64,000 nt of DNA from Nymphalis io (lineage: Eukaryota; Arthropoda; Insecta; Lepidoptera; Nymphalidae): assembly GCF_905147045.1 (NCBI RefSeq), contig NC_065910.1:1550001-1614000 (forward strand), in the 5' to 3' direction. Below the pieces are notes generated by a model. The model was not told the origin of the DNA. It saw only the letters and a list, made by a program, of their open reading frames with translations, and did not search any database. The position numbers and the translations under genes were made by a program. Below, piece by piece: positions 48,155-61,000 of the stretch; within the stretch, counting starts at the first letter, position 1, and every line of letters starts with the position of its first letter.

Positions 48155-51100
48155 ATGGAAAAGGAGGACTTTACATCCCTGCTGCATGTGTCTCCAGCGC
48201 TCACCAATGACATGTTGAGCAAAACACTTTCTGAATGGTTCCATACTGATGTCGTTTTTACGAACTGGGAGGTAATAAAAAAGCTTATATTTGTATATTT
48301 AAAATAAACTATAAATGAAAATAAAGCTAAATAATACAATACAAAATTATGCAGACTTATATACAGATTACATCAATATTAATATGATTTAAAACCTATC
48401 AAAGTATATGTTATTAAATAATATATTATAATACTTACTGTATCTGCGTACACAATTCAAAATTCTGAACTGACATGGCTCAGTACAAAACCCTTGAATT
48501 GTGTTTATAATTCTTGCTTAGTGGTGAAGGAAAAGATTGTTGGGAAACATGTGTCAAATGATATTCTACCACGTTAACCATCCATTGAAGCAGCCTGGTG
48601 GATAAGATCTAAACCTTTGCCTCGAGGGTAGAGGAAGAATGAATTGGAGTGGGACCAGGCTGTTACTTGTTACTCTAAATAATTTATTTGCCATGTTATT
48701 GAAATATAGCTCTCTTTTTTTAATAAATTAATGTATTAAGACATTATTAAAATTAAATAAAAATATCTTTGTCCCATAGTAAGCCTCATTAAAATACTAT
48801 GGGCGTGCCATAAATAGCCCACCCATTTCATTCAGGAAAAAAAATATTCAATGCGGTCTTATTAATCAAGAACACTAGAATTCTCCTTCGATTGCTTTCC
48901 ACATTCTATCTAAAAAAAAACAAGACAAATCTTATCAACAACCAATGTTTTTCATTATTGATAAGATTTCAATTCACTCAGAATTCATTTAATAAATATT
49001 AATAAAGTCAAATATTTGGACATATGATTGTTGGCAAAATAGTATGCCTCAACTTAGATCCGCTTCAACATTAATGACCAAATCAAATATATAGATTAAT
49101 AATAATAATTTTAAGACTATATGTTTTAAATGTAGAAACTTTTTTTTTTAATTGGTATTTTATTTTATTTAAATCTTCATACATGTTGGTTGCTAGTCAT
49201 TTTCATAATATTATTTATGAAGTGAATTCAAAATACCATATTAAATAAAATATGAATAGAATAACAAATATAGCTTATCATATGTAACTGCAACAATGAT
49301 TTGTTTAATGATAGGAATTGTGAACAAAGAGTGTTTCTGGTGCACTTGGCAATTATATATATAAATGGCAATATATGATGCTCTAGATAACTAATGAATT
49401 ACACCACTTGCATTATCAATCTTTAAAATATTAACTAGTGTTCCCGGCTTCAAACACCTATTAGGAGGATGGCAGGTGTTAGCCTAAACAGTAAGTTGAG
49501 TTCTTCCTTGCAGTTCAAACTTGCTCCATAGCAAATTTCATCAAAATCGGTTCAGTGGCTTAGCAATAAGTCCGAACGCATTTCGGCCAAGGCATATAAG
49601 CTTTAGCAGAGTTACTTTCCCTTTTTTAATATTAGAATAGATCAGGCTCAAGCAGCGTTCTACGCGGCCATCATTTGTAAGGTAACTTTTTAATTTTATC
49701 TGCATGTAAGTGAGCTCAGTATGTAAATATTTTAATTATTCTAGTCAAATAAATAAATAGATGATGGGTGTGTGTTGTGTGTTACAGAAATACACATAAA
49801 CCAAACGATAAAAGAGAATAAAATATACTATTTTAATTAATTATATAGCTAAGCCTAATACTGTTGTATAAAAAGGAAAAAAAAAAAAGTGTTTGTATAA
49901 AATATTGAATTTCATCATCTATGTATATACCAACACACAGTTTATACCAGTAATTCATAGATTCTTGAATTTTAGAGAATCTCAAGAACTGCCAATTAGT
50001 GCAGAGGCTTAGCGAAAGCAAGTATGGGCGGAAAAAAAATCATGCACATATCGCATGGTTTTACCAAATTTTGATTGAGATCAACTTGTTCAATAAATTT
50101 TTATTCTATCATATGTCTAAATGACCATTTCATTTTTAGTATGTTAGTCACACAGGCAAAGGTGACTCCTTTTTAAGCGAATTAATTCGAATCAGAATCC
50201 ACGGTAACTCCGATGGTACGCCATACCACGTGCAAGTGATTTTGAAGAACATCCCAAAAAATGTTTGCAGACGATTAACATATAGAAGCGAAGAATTCTT
50301 TCAGAATGAAATTAATTTTTATAAAAAAGTTCTTCCTACGTTGCTCAAGTTTCAATCGAAGAAAAATGTCACAGAACCATTTACAAACTACACGAAATTA
50401 TTTTTGGCTGATACCGATGGTCTGAATGGCGTGATTTGCCTCGAAGACGCGGCCTTAGAGAATTTTGGTAGCGCTGTACGCCAAGAAGGTATTGATTTAG
50501 CTCATTGCAAACTCACATTCAAAGCGTTAGCCAAGTACCACGCGCTCTCGTTCGCTCTGAAAGACCAAGAACCGGATACATTCAATAGCCTGACCGATGC
50601 TATCTTTGAAACCTACTACGACCCCAGGCTCTGGAATTGGTATCGAAGATTTTGGCACAGAATATGCGGTATCGCTATCGATGCGGTTGAAAAAGAATAC
50701 CCAAACTCGATATACGAGGAGAAAATTAAAGAGTTCGCTGTGCCAGAAAAGTACGAGGATATGATAAGGGCGGTCAGAGACAAAACGAACGGCGTCATAT
50801 CGCACGGCGATTGTTGGACCAATAACTTCCTATACAAGTATCAAGATGGCTGTCCAATTGACGCGAAATTAATTGACTTCCAGCTAACCAGATGCGCTAG
50901 TCCAGTTCTAGATATATCGTTCACTATATCCGCATGCACGGACCAAGAATTGAGATCCAAGCATTATGATGAATTGTTGGAATTCTATTATGAAACGCTT
51001 TCCAAACAGATAAAGGAGTTGGGCAGCGACCCGGACAAGGTATATTCGTGGGAAATGTTTATGGATGAAGTGAAGAAATATTCATACTTCGGCTTGGCGT

Positions 51101-51734
51101 TTAGTTTTGAATCAACACCGTTTATTATTTTGGCGCCAGAGGACGCAATCAACATGGAGATGGAGGTCGGTATTGTTTATAATCCTTACTAATATTATAA
51201 ATGCGAATGTGATTCTATTTTTTTTTTTTGTTACGTTTAGCTACTAAACAGATCGTCATGAAATTTTGGATACCAATGTCAGGGATACAGAAAAGGACAT
51301 AGGGTAGCTAACACAGGGGGTGTTAGGTAAGACCAGCGGAAACTAATTGTTGATAGACAATTATATTAAACAAAGTTCGCCAAGAATTCATTAACGGAGA
51401 TTTTCATTGCGGGCAAACTCAAGCGATACCGAAAACTACCGAGTTTTCATGTGAAAATGTGATAAATAAAACTCCATGTGTTATATGTGTATCCACTAAC
51501 CCCTATCGGAGCGGAGTGGTGGAATTAACCCCAATAACTTGCTCAAGAGAAGACCTTAGCAAAGCAAGTTCTATTATTATGTACTTTATATATAAGAGTG
51601 CTTTAAATTATTTCCAGGGCGACAAAAAAATGAACATTGATGACTTCTGGCAACTTCCGCCGTTCAAGACAAAAGCTGGGCGACAAAGGGAAGCAAACAA
51701 TGTTGTACATTGCGTTGACAGAGGATATATATAA
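48155..51734 (+). CDS. CHK/EcKL-type (ecdysteroid-kinase-like) small-molecule kinase
   Basis: Three exons, 48155-48271, 50140-51165 and 51618-51734, all joined in phase 0, give 419 residues, the usual size of this insect family. The start ATG follows a likely 5'-UTR splice acceptor (tttatag at 48130-48136). The catalytic signature HGDCWTNN is at residues 261-268 (Brenner motif HGDxWxxN), followed by LIDFQ with the metal-binding Asp at 285. VILKNIP near residues 72-78 fits the N-lobe lysine strand. Family members are cytosolic phosphotransferases of the choline-kinase fold; some phosphorylate ecdysteroids and others act on dietary or xenobiotic small molecules. The substrate here cannot be told from sequence. 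Intron 1 (1.9 kb) holds a decayed SINE-1. Intron 2 holds an antisense interspersed repeat and another decayed SINE-1. Frame and motifs are intact, so I expect a working enzyme. The last exon encodes only 38 residues, ending with a Tyr-Ile. Confidence 0.92.
48425..48670 (+). mobile_element. Old SINE-1 in kinase intron 1
   Basis: ACATGGCTCAGTACAAAACC, GCTTAGTGGTGAAGGAAAAG, ATTGAAGCAGCCTGGTGG and GGGACCAGGCTGTTAC, at low identity. Confidence 0.5.
49434..49645 (+). repeat. ACTAGT-type interspersed repeat in kinase intron 1
   Basis: AACTAGTGTTCCCGGCTTCA at the start, TTTCATCAAAATCGGTTCAG inside, TTTAATATTAGAATAGAT at the end. Same family as at 18078 and 54372. Confidence 0.55.
51186..51330 (-). 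repeat. Interspersed repeat, antisense, in kinase intron 2
   Basis: TACTAATATTATAAATGCGA begins 20 bp after the exon 2 donor, then TGAAATTTTGGATACCAATG and AAAAGGACATAGGG: the reverse end of the ACTAGCT-type family. Confidence 0.55.
51440..51570 (+). mobile_element. Old SINE-1 in kinase intron 2
   Basis: TTTTCATGTGAAAATGTG, CTCCATGTGTTATATGTGTA, CGGAGCGGAGTGGTGGAATT and GAAGACCTTAGCAAAGCAAG. It ends about 45 bp before exon 3. Confidence 0.5.
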
Positions 51735-51881
51735 AATATAAAAGCTTTAATATATAATATGCATTCCATTAGCAGGAGTTAAGATAAACATGCCTTAGTT
51801 TACATAATCCATGCGATTTGCTAATCAGCTCTGCTGTGTCTTAACAAAAACAATTATTAATATATCTTTATCTATGTATAA

Positions 51882-52030
51882 CTTCCTCGTTGGGATGTGG
51901 CTAGATATAAGGCCGCAGGTCCCGAGGTCCTGGATTCAATTCCCAGGTCGGGCTGATGAAAAGTTAGTGCGTTTTATGACGAATTCTCAGTTGCAGCCTA
52001 GAGTATTGCGCCTGAACTCTTTGAATAATG
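51882..52030 (+). mobile_element. SINE-2 fragment downstream of the kinase gene
   Basis: CTTCCTCGTTGGGATGTGGC, GGTCCTGGATTCAATTCCCA, TTGCAGCCTAGAGT and CGCCTGAACTCTTTG. The 3' third is missing. Confidence 0.68.
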
Positions 52031-52267
52031 TCAATTAAAGGTTCAAGTTGTTTTTCTATCTCTACTCTTACCGTTGCAATATACTATAAATAGTGATATT
52101 CATTTTCCAAAAGATAAGTTACAAATAACGATAATATTAAAGAACATAGTATTTAATTAGGCGGTATGGGTATAAGTGCAAACATATCTAAAGTCAATAT
52201 ATATATATTTAAAAAAAATTATTATATAGAATAGTTAAATACTTTGTATTATGTTAATACTTTGTGA

Positions 52268-52548
52268 TAATGCTTTGTACAAACCCTGGTAGGTACCACC
52301 CACTCATCAGATATTCTACCGCAAAACAGCAGTACTTGGTATTGTTGTGTTCCGGTTTGAAGGGTGAGTGAGCCACTGTAAATACAGGTACAAGGGACGT
52401 AACATCTTAGTTCCCAAGGTTGTTGGCGCATTGGTGATGTAAGCGATGGTTAACATTTCTTACATGCCAATGTCTATGGGCGTTGGTGAACACTTACCAT
52501 CAGGTGGCCCATATGCTCGTCCGCCTTCCTATTCTATAACAATAAAAA
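52268..52548 (+). mobile_element. Repeat-4, full length
   Basis: GGTAGGTACCACCCACTCAT, TGTTCCGGTTTGAAGGGTGA, CAAGGTTGTTGGCGCATTGG and GGTGGCCCATATGCTCGTCC, then ATAACAATAAAAAAA. Confidence 0.85.
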
Positions 52549-53215
52549 AAATTGTCCTTTTTTTAACTTATTATTTCCCAAATCTATTTGGATCCAGATT
52601 GGCGTTTAAAAACACAAGTTGCTCGACTTTTGAGGACTTAAGACGACCCCTTTTTTCATTTATTAATAACCCCGTTTTATAAAAAAGTTACAGCAAAACG
52701 GAAGTTGCAACAACATTGCACTTTGTGTGATATATTTCCGACAAATACGAATAAATTATTTTATGATTTCGCCACCATTGTGTTTATTGGGATCACCATT
52801 TAGTGGTAACGATCTATAGAGCGTTGGGGTTTGATTCGGCTAGGTCGTTTTTTGAAATCGGATTTTGAATTCGTTTTGATATATCGGACGAATGCCTATC
52901 GCTAACCGTTACACTGTTAGGATTAACTCTATGCAAAGTTTATAAATAAGGCTTGTGAAATTAACTTGAATGTTATAACTATAATTGTTGCTGCTTCGCC
53001 GGCTTACATTTAAGTTAGAAGAAATATATAGAAAGATACGCATGTATTCATATTATATATACAAATCTTCATGTTGGTTTTGTTTGAAATTAATAAAGTA
53101 CAGATTAAATATTTATCACAAAAGTGTTCTACCTCACCGCTAGATGGTGCTGCATATCAATTTCTATAGTGATAGCTTTAAAAATTAGTATGTAAAATAT
53201 AATTATACACTATAT

Positions 53216-53235
53216 ACACAGTGTGTATTCATATT

Positions 53236-53276
<41 letters not shown>

Positions 53277-53291
53277 GAATACACACTGTGT
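53216..53291. repeat. 23-bp perfect inverted repeat around a TA core
   Basis: Left arm 53216-53238, right arm 53269-53291, 30-base loop that is nearly pure TA. The arms begin ACACAGTGTGTATTCATATT. Confidence 0.92.
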
Positions 53292-53404
53292 TTACTAGAA
53301 TAATTATAAATAATTTATGTACGCCTTGAAATTTTATAATATAATAGTCAAGGATGGATATTGGTAGTCGATATAGTCAGCCAAGACATTGCCATCTATA
53401 TATA

Positions 53405-53590
53405 TTTTTTTTTACTATTAATAGGCCAGCGTTTGACCGTTGACTTGCCTGATGTTAAGCATCGACACGGTCTAAGATGTAGCACGCTTGCCTATAAGAA
53501 ACCTGTTTAATCTGGATTTGAAGACACCAACATTGTACCTATCGGGAAATATGGACTCAGGCAAAGCATCTATACAAGTTATTTAATAAA
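53405..53590 (-). mobile_element. LINE C-terminal end, antisense
   Basis: The antisense frame reads DALPESIFPDRYNVGVFKSR then LNRFLIGKRATS and a stop, the usual last motif of CR1/Jockey-like RT proteins, followed by a short 3' tail with a T-rich + strand end at 53400. Confidence 0.7.
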
Positions 53591-53830
53591 ATTTATAAGA
53601 AATTGATTAACATCCCAGTATTATAATACTTTTATGAATTATTTTATAATTTTATACAAATATAACTATATAATATAATTAATATTTCTACAATGACATT
53701 AATACACAACAAATTTACAATAAATAATGTATTCATATTATTAATTTTAAACTATGTAAATTGTATATGTTATGTTTGAGTTTGTTTTGAGATTACATTA
53801 AAATAGTGATAAATATTGTTTTTTTTTTTT

Positions 53831-54044
53831 CATCAACAGCCAATCGTAGTTCTACTGAACATAGCCCTCTCCAAAGGTGCTTTTTTTTTCAGCCTTTTGC
53901 CGTCCACTGCTGAACGAAAGCCTCCCCCATAGAACGCCAACCATCCCGATCTTGGGCAGTCCGCATCCATCCCGAACCTGCCACCTTTTTTAAATCGTCG
54001 GCCCATCTTGTCACAGGGCGTCCTACACTACGTTAAAGGTGCTT
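53831..54044 (-). mobile_element. RTE 3' end inserted at the edge of another RTE 3' end
   Basis: 53831-53880 is the antisense terminus of the RTE subfamily seen at 10.1 kb (AACAGCCAATCGTAG). 53890-54034 is the antisense terminus of a different RTE subfamily (the frame reads VGRPVTRWADDLKK-like residues with shifts). The second piece is flanked by AAAGGTGCTT at 53873 and 54035, a likely target-site duplication. Confidence 0.7.
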
Positions 54045-55000
54045 GCTTTTTGTTATTTATATTATATTAATTTATATAATTTCTTGCCCGGTATTTGAAT
54101 CTAAAACTCGTAACAGCTCCAGAACTTCAGTTAAAATAATTAATCGTAACTAGTACTGGCTTTAAATTTGATATATAAAATTTATTATATATATATATTA
54201 ATCTTGTCTGTTCCTTTAATCAGTTTTTTTTATATATTTTTTATTCATACTAATACATTTTATTGCACATTAAATGCTTTATTTATACCATTTTTGTCTA
54301 CCAAGCTTTTTTTATTATAAGAGAACGATATTTTTTATTATCTGATGAGATGTTCATATTATATATCAAACTAGCTTATCGTCCCGGCTTCGTACGGAAG
54401 ATAATAAGGAAAATGCATTTTGGATAGGATTTGCGTACGTTCTTATTGAGCGGAAACTTAACTGTGACAAATTTCAAGTCAATCGGGTGGTTAGCTTAGG
54501 AGATCTCGTGATGAGTGGTATTTTTCTGATGAACATTTTTTTTTTATTATAATAGGTAGGCAGACTAGTAGGTTGCATAACATTTTGTTACCTGAAGTTT
54601 TGAAGTTGAAGAGATACCGAAAAGTTAAACATTTTTACTAAACCGATAAATAAGAACAAATCGTCAATACAAACTTTATATTTCTCCGATACATCATTTT
54701 TCGTTCCAAACATAATATTACATAATTTTTTAGTGTATCAATAAATTTCATGCAAACAATATATCACATTAGAAAGTTCGTTATCTTTTGTTCGATGTTG
54801 GATTAGTTCAGAGCATTCTATCAGAATCTGCTAGGATGCTCTTGGAATTTTATATGTTACAAAATATAAAAGGGACATTGGGACTGACGTGTGTAGGACA
54901 ACAGTCCCTAAATTAAATAAAGAAAAAAAAGTTCGTTATCTGTGACTTCAAGTAGCAACAACAAAAAAAAACTGAAAACTGACCAAACTGAATTGAAAAC
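54045..55000. other. Intergenic, with one ACTAGCT-type repeat
   Basis: The repeat lies at 54372-54545 (CTAGCTTATCGTCCCGGCTT, AAATTTCAAGTCAATCGGGT). A T-rich stretch and a 35-bp Repeat-4 scrap follow. There is no gene. This is the 3' flank of gene B. Confidence 0.5.
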
Positions 55001-58000
55001 TTATTTTGTTTTCGAAGTAGCAATTGAATTATCGCTTTGTTCCGGCGCTGGCTTTATCTTTGGTATAAATTTGGGTATGAGATTAGGTTTGCCGGTCATA
55101 AAATGAATTAAAGTGATGTTCGGTGCTTTCGTGGCTGCGTGGACTCCGACGTCAAGGCTGCCAGTATCTGATACGACAGCGCCCTCTAATGTATCTGGCT
55201 TTTCATTATCTGAAAATCATATTCGCGATATGTACTTACGTGTATATGTACATAAACTCCATATATGGTTTAATAATATTTTCTTATATATATAGCTATT
55301 CCTAACACCCATAAAATACAGTCGACAATTTCGGAAAAGCTCAGTAAATACCAAGATCTAGCAATCGAATTGAATTGATTCCCATTGTTATATCATCAAT
55401 TGGAGTCGTACCTAAGTCTGCAACGAAGTCTTGATATGTTACAGGTTCCTCAACACACTGATCATTTACTCCAAACGGCACCTCACCTATCACCTAGCCC
55501 CTACTCGCGCTTGGCTACGACCCGTGTGTTTAGGTTTTTGTTACGAGAGAAAATGTAAAATAAGAAAATAATAATAAATCATTCATTTCGACCAACGAGG
55601 ACCATATACTGCAATGGAACTGTCTTCATAAATAGAGTTTTTTAAAGGTATAGTTCCGTTAAAACTTCTGTTTACAATAATTAAACATGAGACAAAAACG
55701 ATTATTTTTTTGTCTATTATTTGATGATTTCGGACTATTCGTACCGAAATGTAAATAAAAACTCCATTTATAATTAATAAAGTTCGATATTGTATTTTAT
55801 ATTTTGGCAGATTGTTCAAAGAGTTACAATTTAATACGTATAAAAGATTGAGAAGGGGAACACCAGTAGTCTATCGAACATGCGTTCCTATTTAGTGAAA
55901 GCACATGTCGACACGGCGTCTAAAAACCTCTTCAAGAAAATATTAAAATGACTTTGCTACATTATCGGAAAATTCAAGAAATTAAAAACAATAAAAATGT
56001 TTTGCAATTAATACACATCTCTGTAAAGCCTATGAAGCTTAAAACAAATTGGTAGATAAAATATGGTCACCATATGGTAAATGCAAAATTAGAAGAAAAA
56101 ACAGAATAAAAGCTGATATTTTTGTTGGTGACACACAATAATAATAATGGCCAGTGAATATCTCCAATCCTCAACACGACAGACTTTCTTGGAAATTAAA
56201 AAAACTGAGAATTACAAAGAGCTTATTTTACATTTAATAATAATAATAATATCCTGGGTCATTTTTCACACACGGCCATCTGATCCCAAATTAAACTTGT
56301 ACAAAGCTTGTGCTATGGAAACCAAACAACTGATATACTACATATACTACTTTTTTTTTTGTAAATACATACTTATATAGATAATTACACCCAGAATCAG
56401 GACAAACAAACATTTTCATGCACACAATGTCTGTCCTGGGTGGGAATCGAAACCACATCCTTCGGCGTGAAAGGCAAGTATCTACCAACCACGCCAACCG
56501 GCTCGTCGACATTTGTTAATAACTTTAAGCTCAGGTTGCAGAATGTACTTTGAAGTACACATGCAACATGCACTTGGACCAGTTGAAGGATTACTATCCT
56601 CCAAGGATTCAGAAGAGTAAGAAGAATGTTTATCAACAAGAAATGATTAATGGACTTAAAGGAACGTTATCGAGAATATCGCTATATTGGTAGCGAGAAA
56701 CTGTGTGGAAACATTCGCGGGCTAATTCGAGAATGTTCGTACAGAAGCACTAATCGAGCAAAAGTTGTAGAAGTATACAAAACAGTCATTTTTAAAGCGT
56801 AAGTATATTTTTTTTTTTCAATATGATTGGAGATTTACTTCAACGTGATTTTTAGGATGAAACATGTAAATATATAAATTAAAGTCCTTTTTCTATTCAT
56901 ATATAATGGAATTTATAAGGAGTATTTCTTTAAAAAATCGTTCTGGTTAACTTTTGTAGTTAAACTTCTAGTAAATTTTATATAAGGTCCTCCAGACCGA
57001 TTTCGACCACGGCGGCCAATTTCGAGAGAGATTATTATACTGCGCAAGACATATTATAGTACACAAGTGTGTGCGCAAACACAGCCGCACTCTCTATTCC
57101 CTAGCTCTCGTAATCCGATGGGACGGCACATCGACACGACCGGAACCTCCGGATCAGCGGCCTTATACCTAGCCACTAGATAAACGAGGCAACTTTTGAC
57201 TGCGCGTGAACTCTTTCCGGTCGTGTCATAAAAAATTAGAATCAAATTTCGTGTTGACTTGTGGTATGTTATGAAACGGAGCGGCCGAGATGCGTTAGTC
57301 ATGTCCATACATAAACCATGGGGATTACCTCCTCTTTTGGGTCTCGTGGTGGTGGTGCAACGAGGGTCGGGCGGCTCGCTCGTAGACCACACGTCGTAGT
57401 CCGGAGTCCACATCTCGCGGTCCTCGGGCTCGTAGCCGAACTCCGTCTCGTGCATCGGGCCGCGATACTCCACTGGCTGCATGGTGAAGTCTTCGTAGTA
57501 GGTGCCCTCTTCTAACTTCCAGTGGTGAATATCGATAAGTGTCATGTTCTTCGGCCAGCCCCACGCGAACATCTCGAAGCTACACGAGTCGGAGAACATG
57601 AGGTATACCGATATTTCGAAGACAGATCCTGAAATAGAAGTAAAATTTAAATATCTATAAACCATTGGCAGAGTTGTTAGTACCAATGTTATTATTACAT
57701 TTAAATGGATGCTCCTTTGGTAACCTATGCGTTCCAAATTTTAACGTTGGTCGCTTGTGAGCATAAAAATCAATTACGAACAGAAGTATTTTGTTAAAAA
57801 AATACCTTTGAAATTATAGCATGGCGGTCCCCTAGACTCCCTCGTGCAAAAGTGCTTGACCCTCATCTCGGAGACGGCCGAAGCATTCACCAACTCCATC
57901 GTCAGGCACGTGAACTCCACGTTTTCGTACAATGAGAACTGCACAAACAGATTATCGAAAATTGTCCAATCAGTAGTCCCCACTAATGGACCTAACTAAA

Positions 58001-61000
58001 TCAATAATATTAACCTTATTATAACTTACAATTATTTTTTTAAATTGATCTATACATTTCCTTACCGCTTTATTTATCTCATGTCATTTACCCAAAGGTT
58101 GTCAGGAAGAGATCGCTCTTTTTGTTTGTGTTTATAACTGTGTTTCTGTAACCCTTTTGGTGTACAATAAAGCATATTCTATCATATTGTACATCGCACT
58201 TACTACTTATAATATACTTATATGGCAGGCTTTAGACTCAAATAGGTATTCCATGCCTTTATGCACTACAAACAGTTCTTGATTAATATATATTTCTATT
58301 ACAACACTATTCCACTTTACTGCTTATACCTAAATTAATTTTACTTCAAAAGTTCCGAACACACATACACGAAAATTCAAAATGCCGTCATGTATGGATA
58401 CATACTAAATAAATACCGTAAATCGTTGCCTCGTTGGTCCAGTGGGGTAAGGCCGCAGACCCGAAGGTCCTGGGTTCAAATCTCATATTCGGCCAATAAA
58501 AAGCTATTGAGTTTTTTGTGCACACGTCTTATGTAAACAAGATCAAAGTTCTTTATTTATCTATATTTCACTGGAATAGGCTATAGAATAAATGGTTAAT
58601 ACTTGGTACCTAGACAGGCCTGTTTTTTTACCCTGGAAAAACGCATTACGCATTTACCCACGGCAACAGCGGTCGTAGTGTGGGGCTCGCCGGTGTCCAA
58701 GGCGCCGAGTGCGCCCCGGCCTCCCTCCCCCCCGGACGGACGGACGGACGGACCCCGGACGGACGGAATTCCCACTAAAAAACCAGCGGTACCCTTTCCG
58801 TCTTAACGAGGAACGCGACGGGATCGCTTGCGCATGCTACCTAGACAGGCCTTCATTATGTGTTATACTCACATTGTACGTCAAAAATTGATACTGATTG
58901 TTGTCTGTTCGTAACACTACCACCTCCCGGTAAAGCAAGTTTTTTTTTTCTTCCTCGTCACAATTGCCAAATCTCTGATAGGCATGACTCCCGCCTGAAA
59001 AGGGTAATATTTCTTATTAATTTATTATATTTTCATATTCTATGCGGGATCTCTCGAACTCCGCTGAATTGAAATAAATCTAGCGTACACCCCGCGGGGT
59101 GGAAAGCATTGCTTGATTGCAATTTTTTTAATAAATGTATGATATTTTTGGTACCTACAATAAATACATTTTCTCTTATTTACATATATATTATATATAA
59201 TAACTAGGTATAGATAATAAAATAAATAATATCCTGGGACATTATACACACACGGCCATCTGATCCCAAACTAAGCAGAGCTCGTACTATGGAAACCAGA
59301 CAACTGATACTACATATACTACTTCTCTTTCGTAAATACATACTTATATAGAATTACACCCAGACTCAGGACAAACAGACATATTTATGCCACAAATGTC
59401 TGTCCTGTGTGGGAATCGAACCCACAACCTTCGGCGTGAAAGGCAAGTATCTACCAGCCACGCCAACCGGCTCAAATGCATAAATATTTCGTATATTTTT
59501 TACGATGTCTATCTGCCTGTGAAAGACACATGTGTCGATTTGCGTACATGCGAACAAAAACGACATTAATTGATATTCTATTTAATAAACTATCTGTGTT
59601 TTACAATTAGTAAATGTTGGTAGGGGCTTTGTGCAAGCTCGTCTGGGTAGGTACCACACACTCATCAGATATTCTACCGGAAAACAGCAGTACTTGGTAT
59701 CGTTTTGTTCCGGTTTAAAAGGTAAGGGGGCATGTGTAATTACAGGCACAAGGGACATAACATATTAGTTTCCAAGGTGGCGCATTGGCGATGTAAGCGA
59801 TGGTTAACATTTCTTACGATACCGATGTTCATGGGCGTCGGTGACCACTTACCATTAGGTGGCCCATATGGTCGTCCGTCTACTTATATTATAAAATAAA
59901 ATAAAAAATAAGTATTATTGTTGTAATTGGCCCTAGTTTTTTTTTATATACTATTAACGTATTAATGGTCAGCGAGTTAACTGACATACACCTCGCTCAC
60001 ACAGCCTCGAGGCTGTCGATACTTTGTTACGAAATATGTCAAGATGAGACCATAGACAATTTTCAGTACTTACAGTTTTGACATTCTTAACAGTAAACAA
60101 TACCAAATACGATTCGTACTTCGCAGGATATATTTCTGCCTCGATATCTTCGAGATGCTGACCCTGCGGAACCGGCCGAGGCTGTCCTGCACCCACGGGG
60201 AGTACGCCAGCATGTCGAGGTAGCGCGACGGCGCGCCGCAGCCCGGCCCGCGCACGCCCAGCCCGAGCTGCGGACGCGAGGGTCTTACATTCAGTCGGAT
60301 GAGATTATACCTCCAATGTGTTCGCGACATGAAGAAACTCTTCGAGGAACAGTGTAGTAGATAATCAAATGAAGCGAGTCTTCAACTCCCTAACACTGAT
60401 GTTAACCCGTATTTATTGAAATTCATTGAAAATTAAAAATTCGCTCCATTTAAGTTTCTACTTCAGTGTTCCTTAACAGATTTTTTCATGTTAATTTTTC
60501 TTTTAACGATTAATTGCGAACACATTAGTAGGTAATTTATAAACAAGGATCTGAGATGTAGAAGATAAGAGCGACCTTTAATAAAGATCGACTTATTTTA
60601 CCAACTGCCCCATACTCGGGACAAACAGACACGTTCATGCACACGAATGTTTTTCCTGGGTGGGAATCGAACCCACAACCTTCGGCGTGAAAGGCAGGTA
60701 TGTACCAACCACGCCAACCGGCTCGCCAAATAAAATTCCCCGGATTTTAACGAAACGAACCTCAATTGCAACTCGATTATACTTGATTATCTCGTGCCTG
60801 AACGAGAACCCATGGAATAAATGAAATGGAATAAAACACATAGCACGCACCAGCTGCCAGCGCCCCCACACGTCGCGCGCCACGAGCGCCCCGCCCGCGC
60901 GCCACACGCACACGTCGCTCCGCTCCACGGACACCGCGCACGCCACGTGCGGGGGACGCATCTTCTTTGCGTACAACTAACAGATAAAACGTGTTTTTTA

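Noticed and set aside
57054..57328. Continuation of the gene B exon frame to 57054
   Set aside because: It runs into an antisense SINE-2. A good donor at 57328 and a phase-matched exon ending in a stop at 55001 give a better model.
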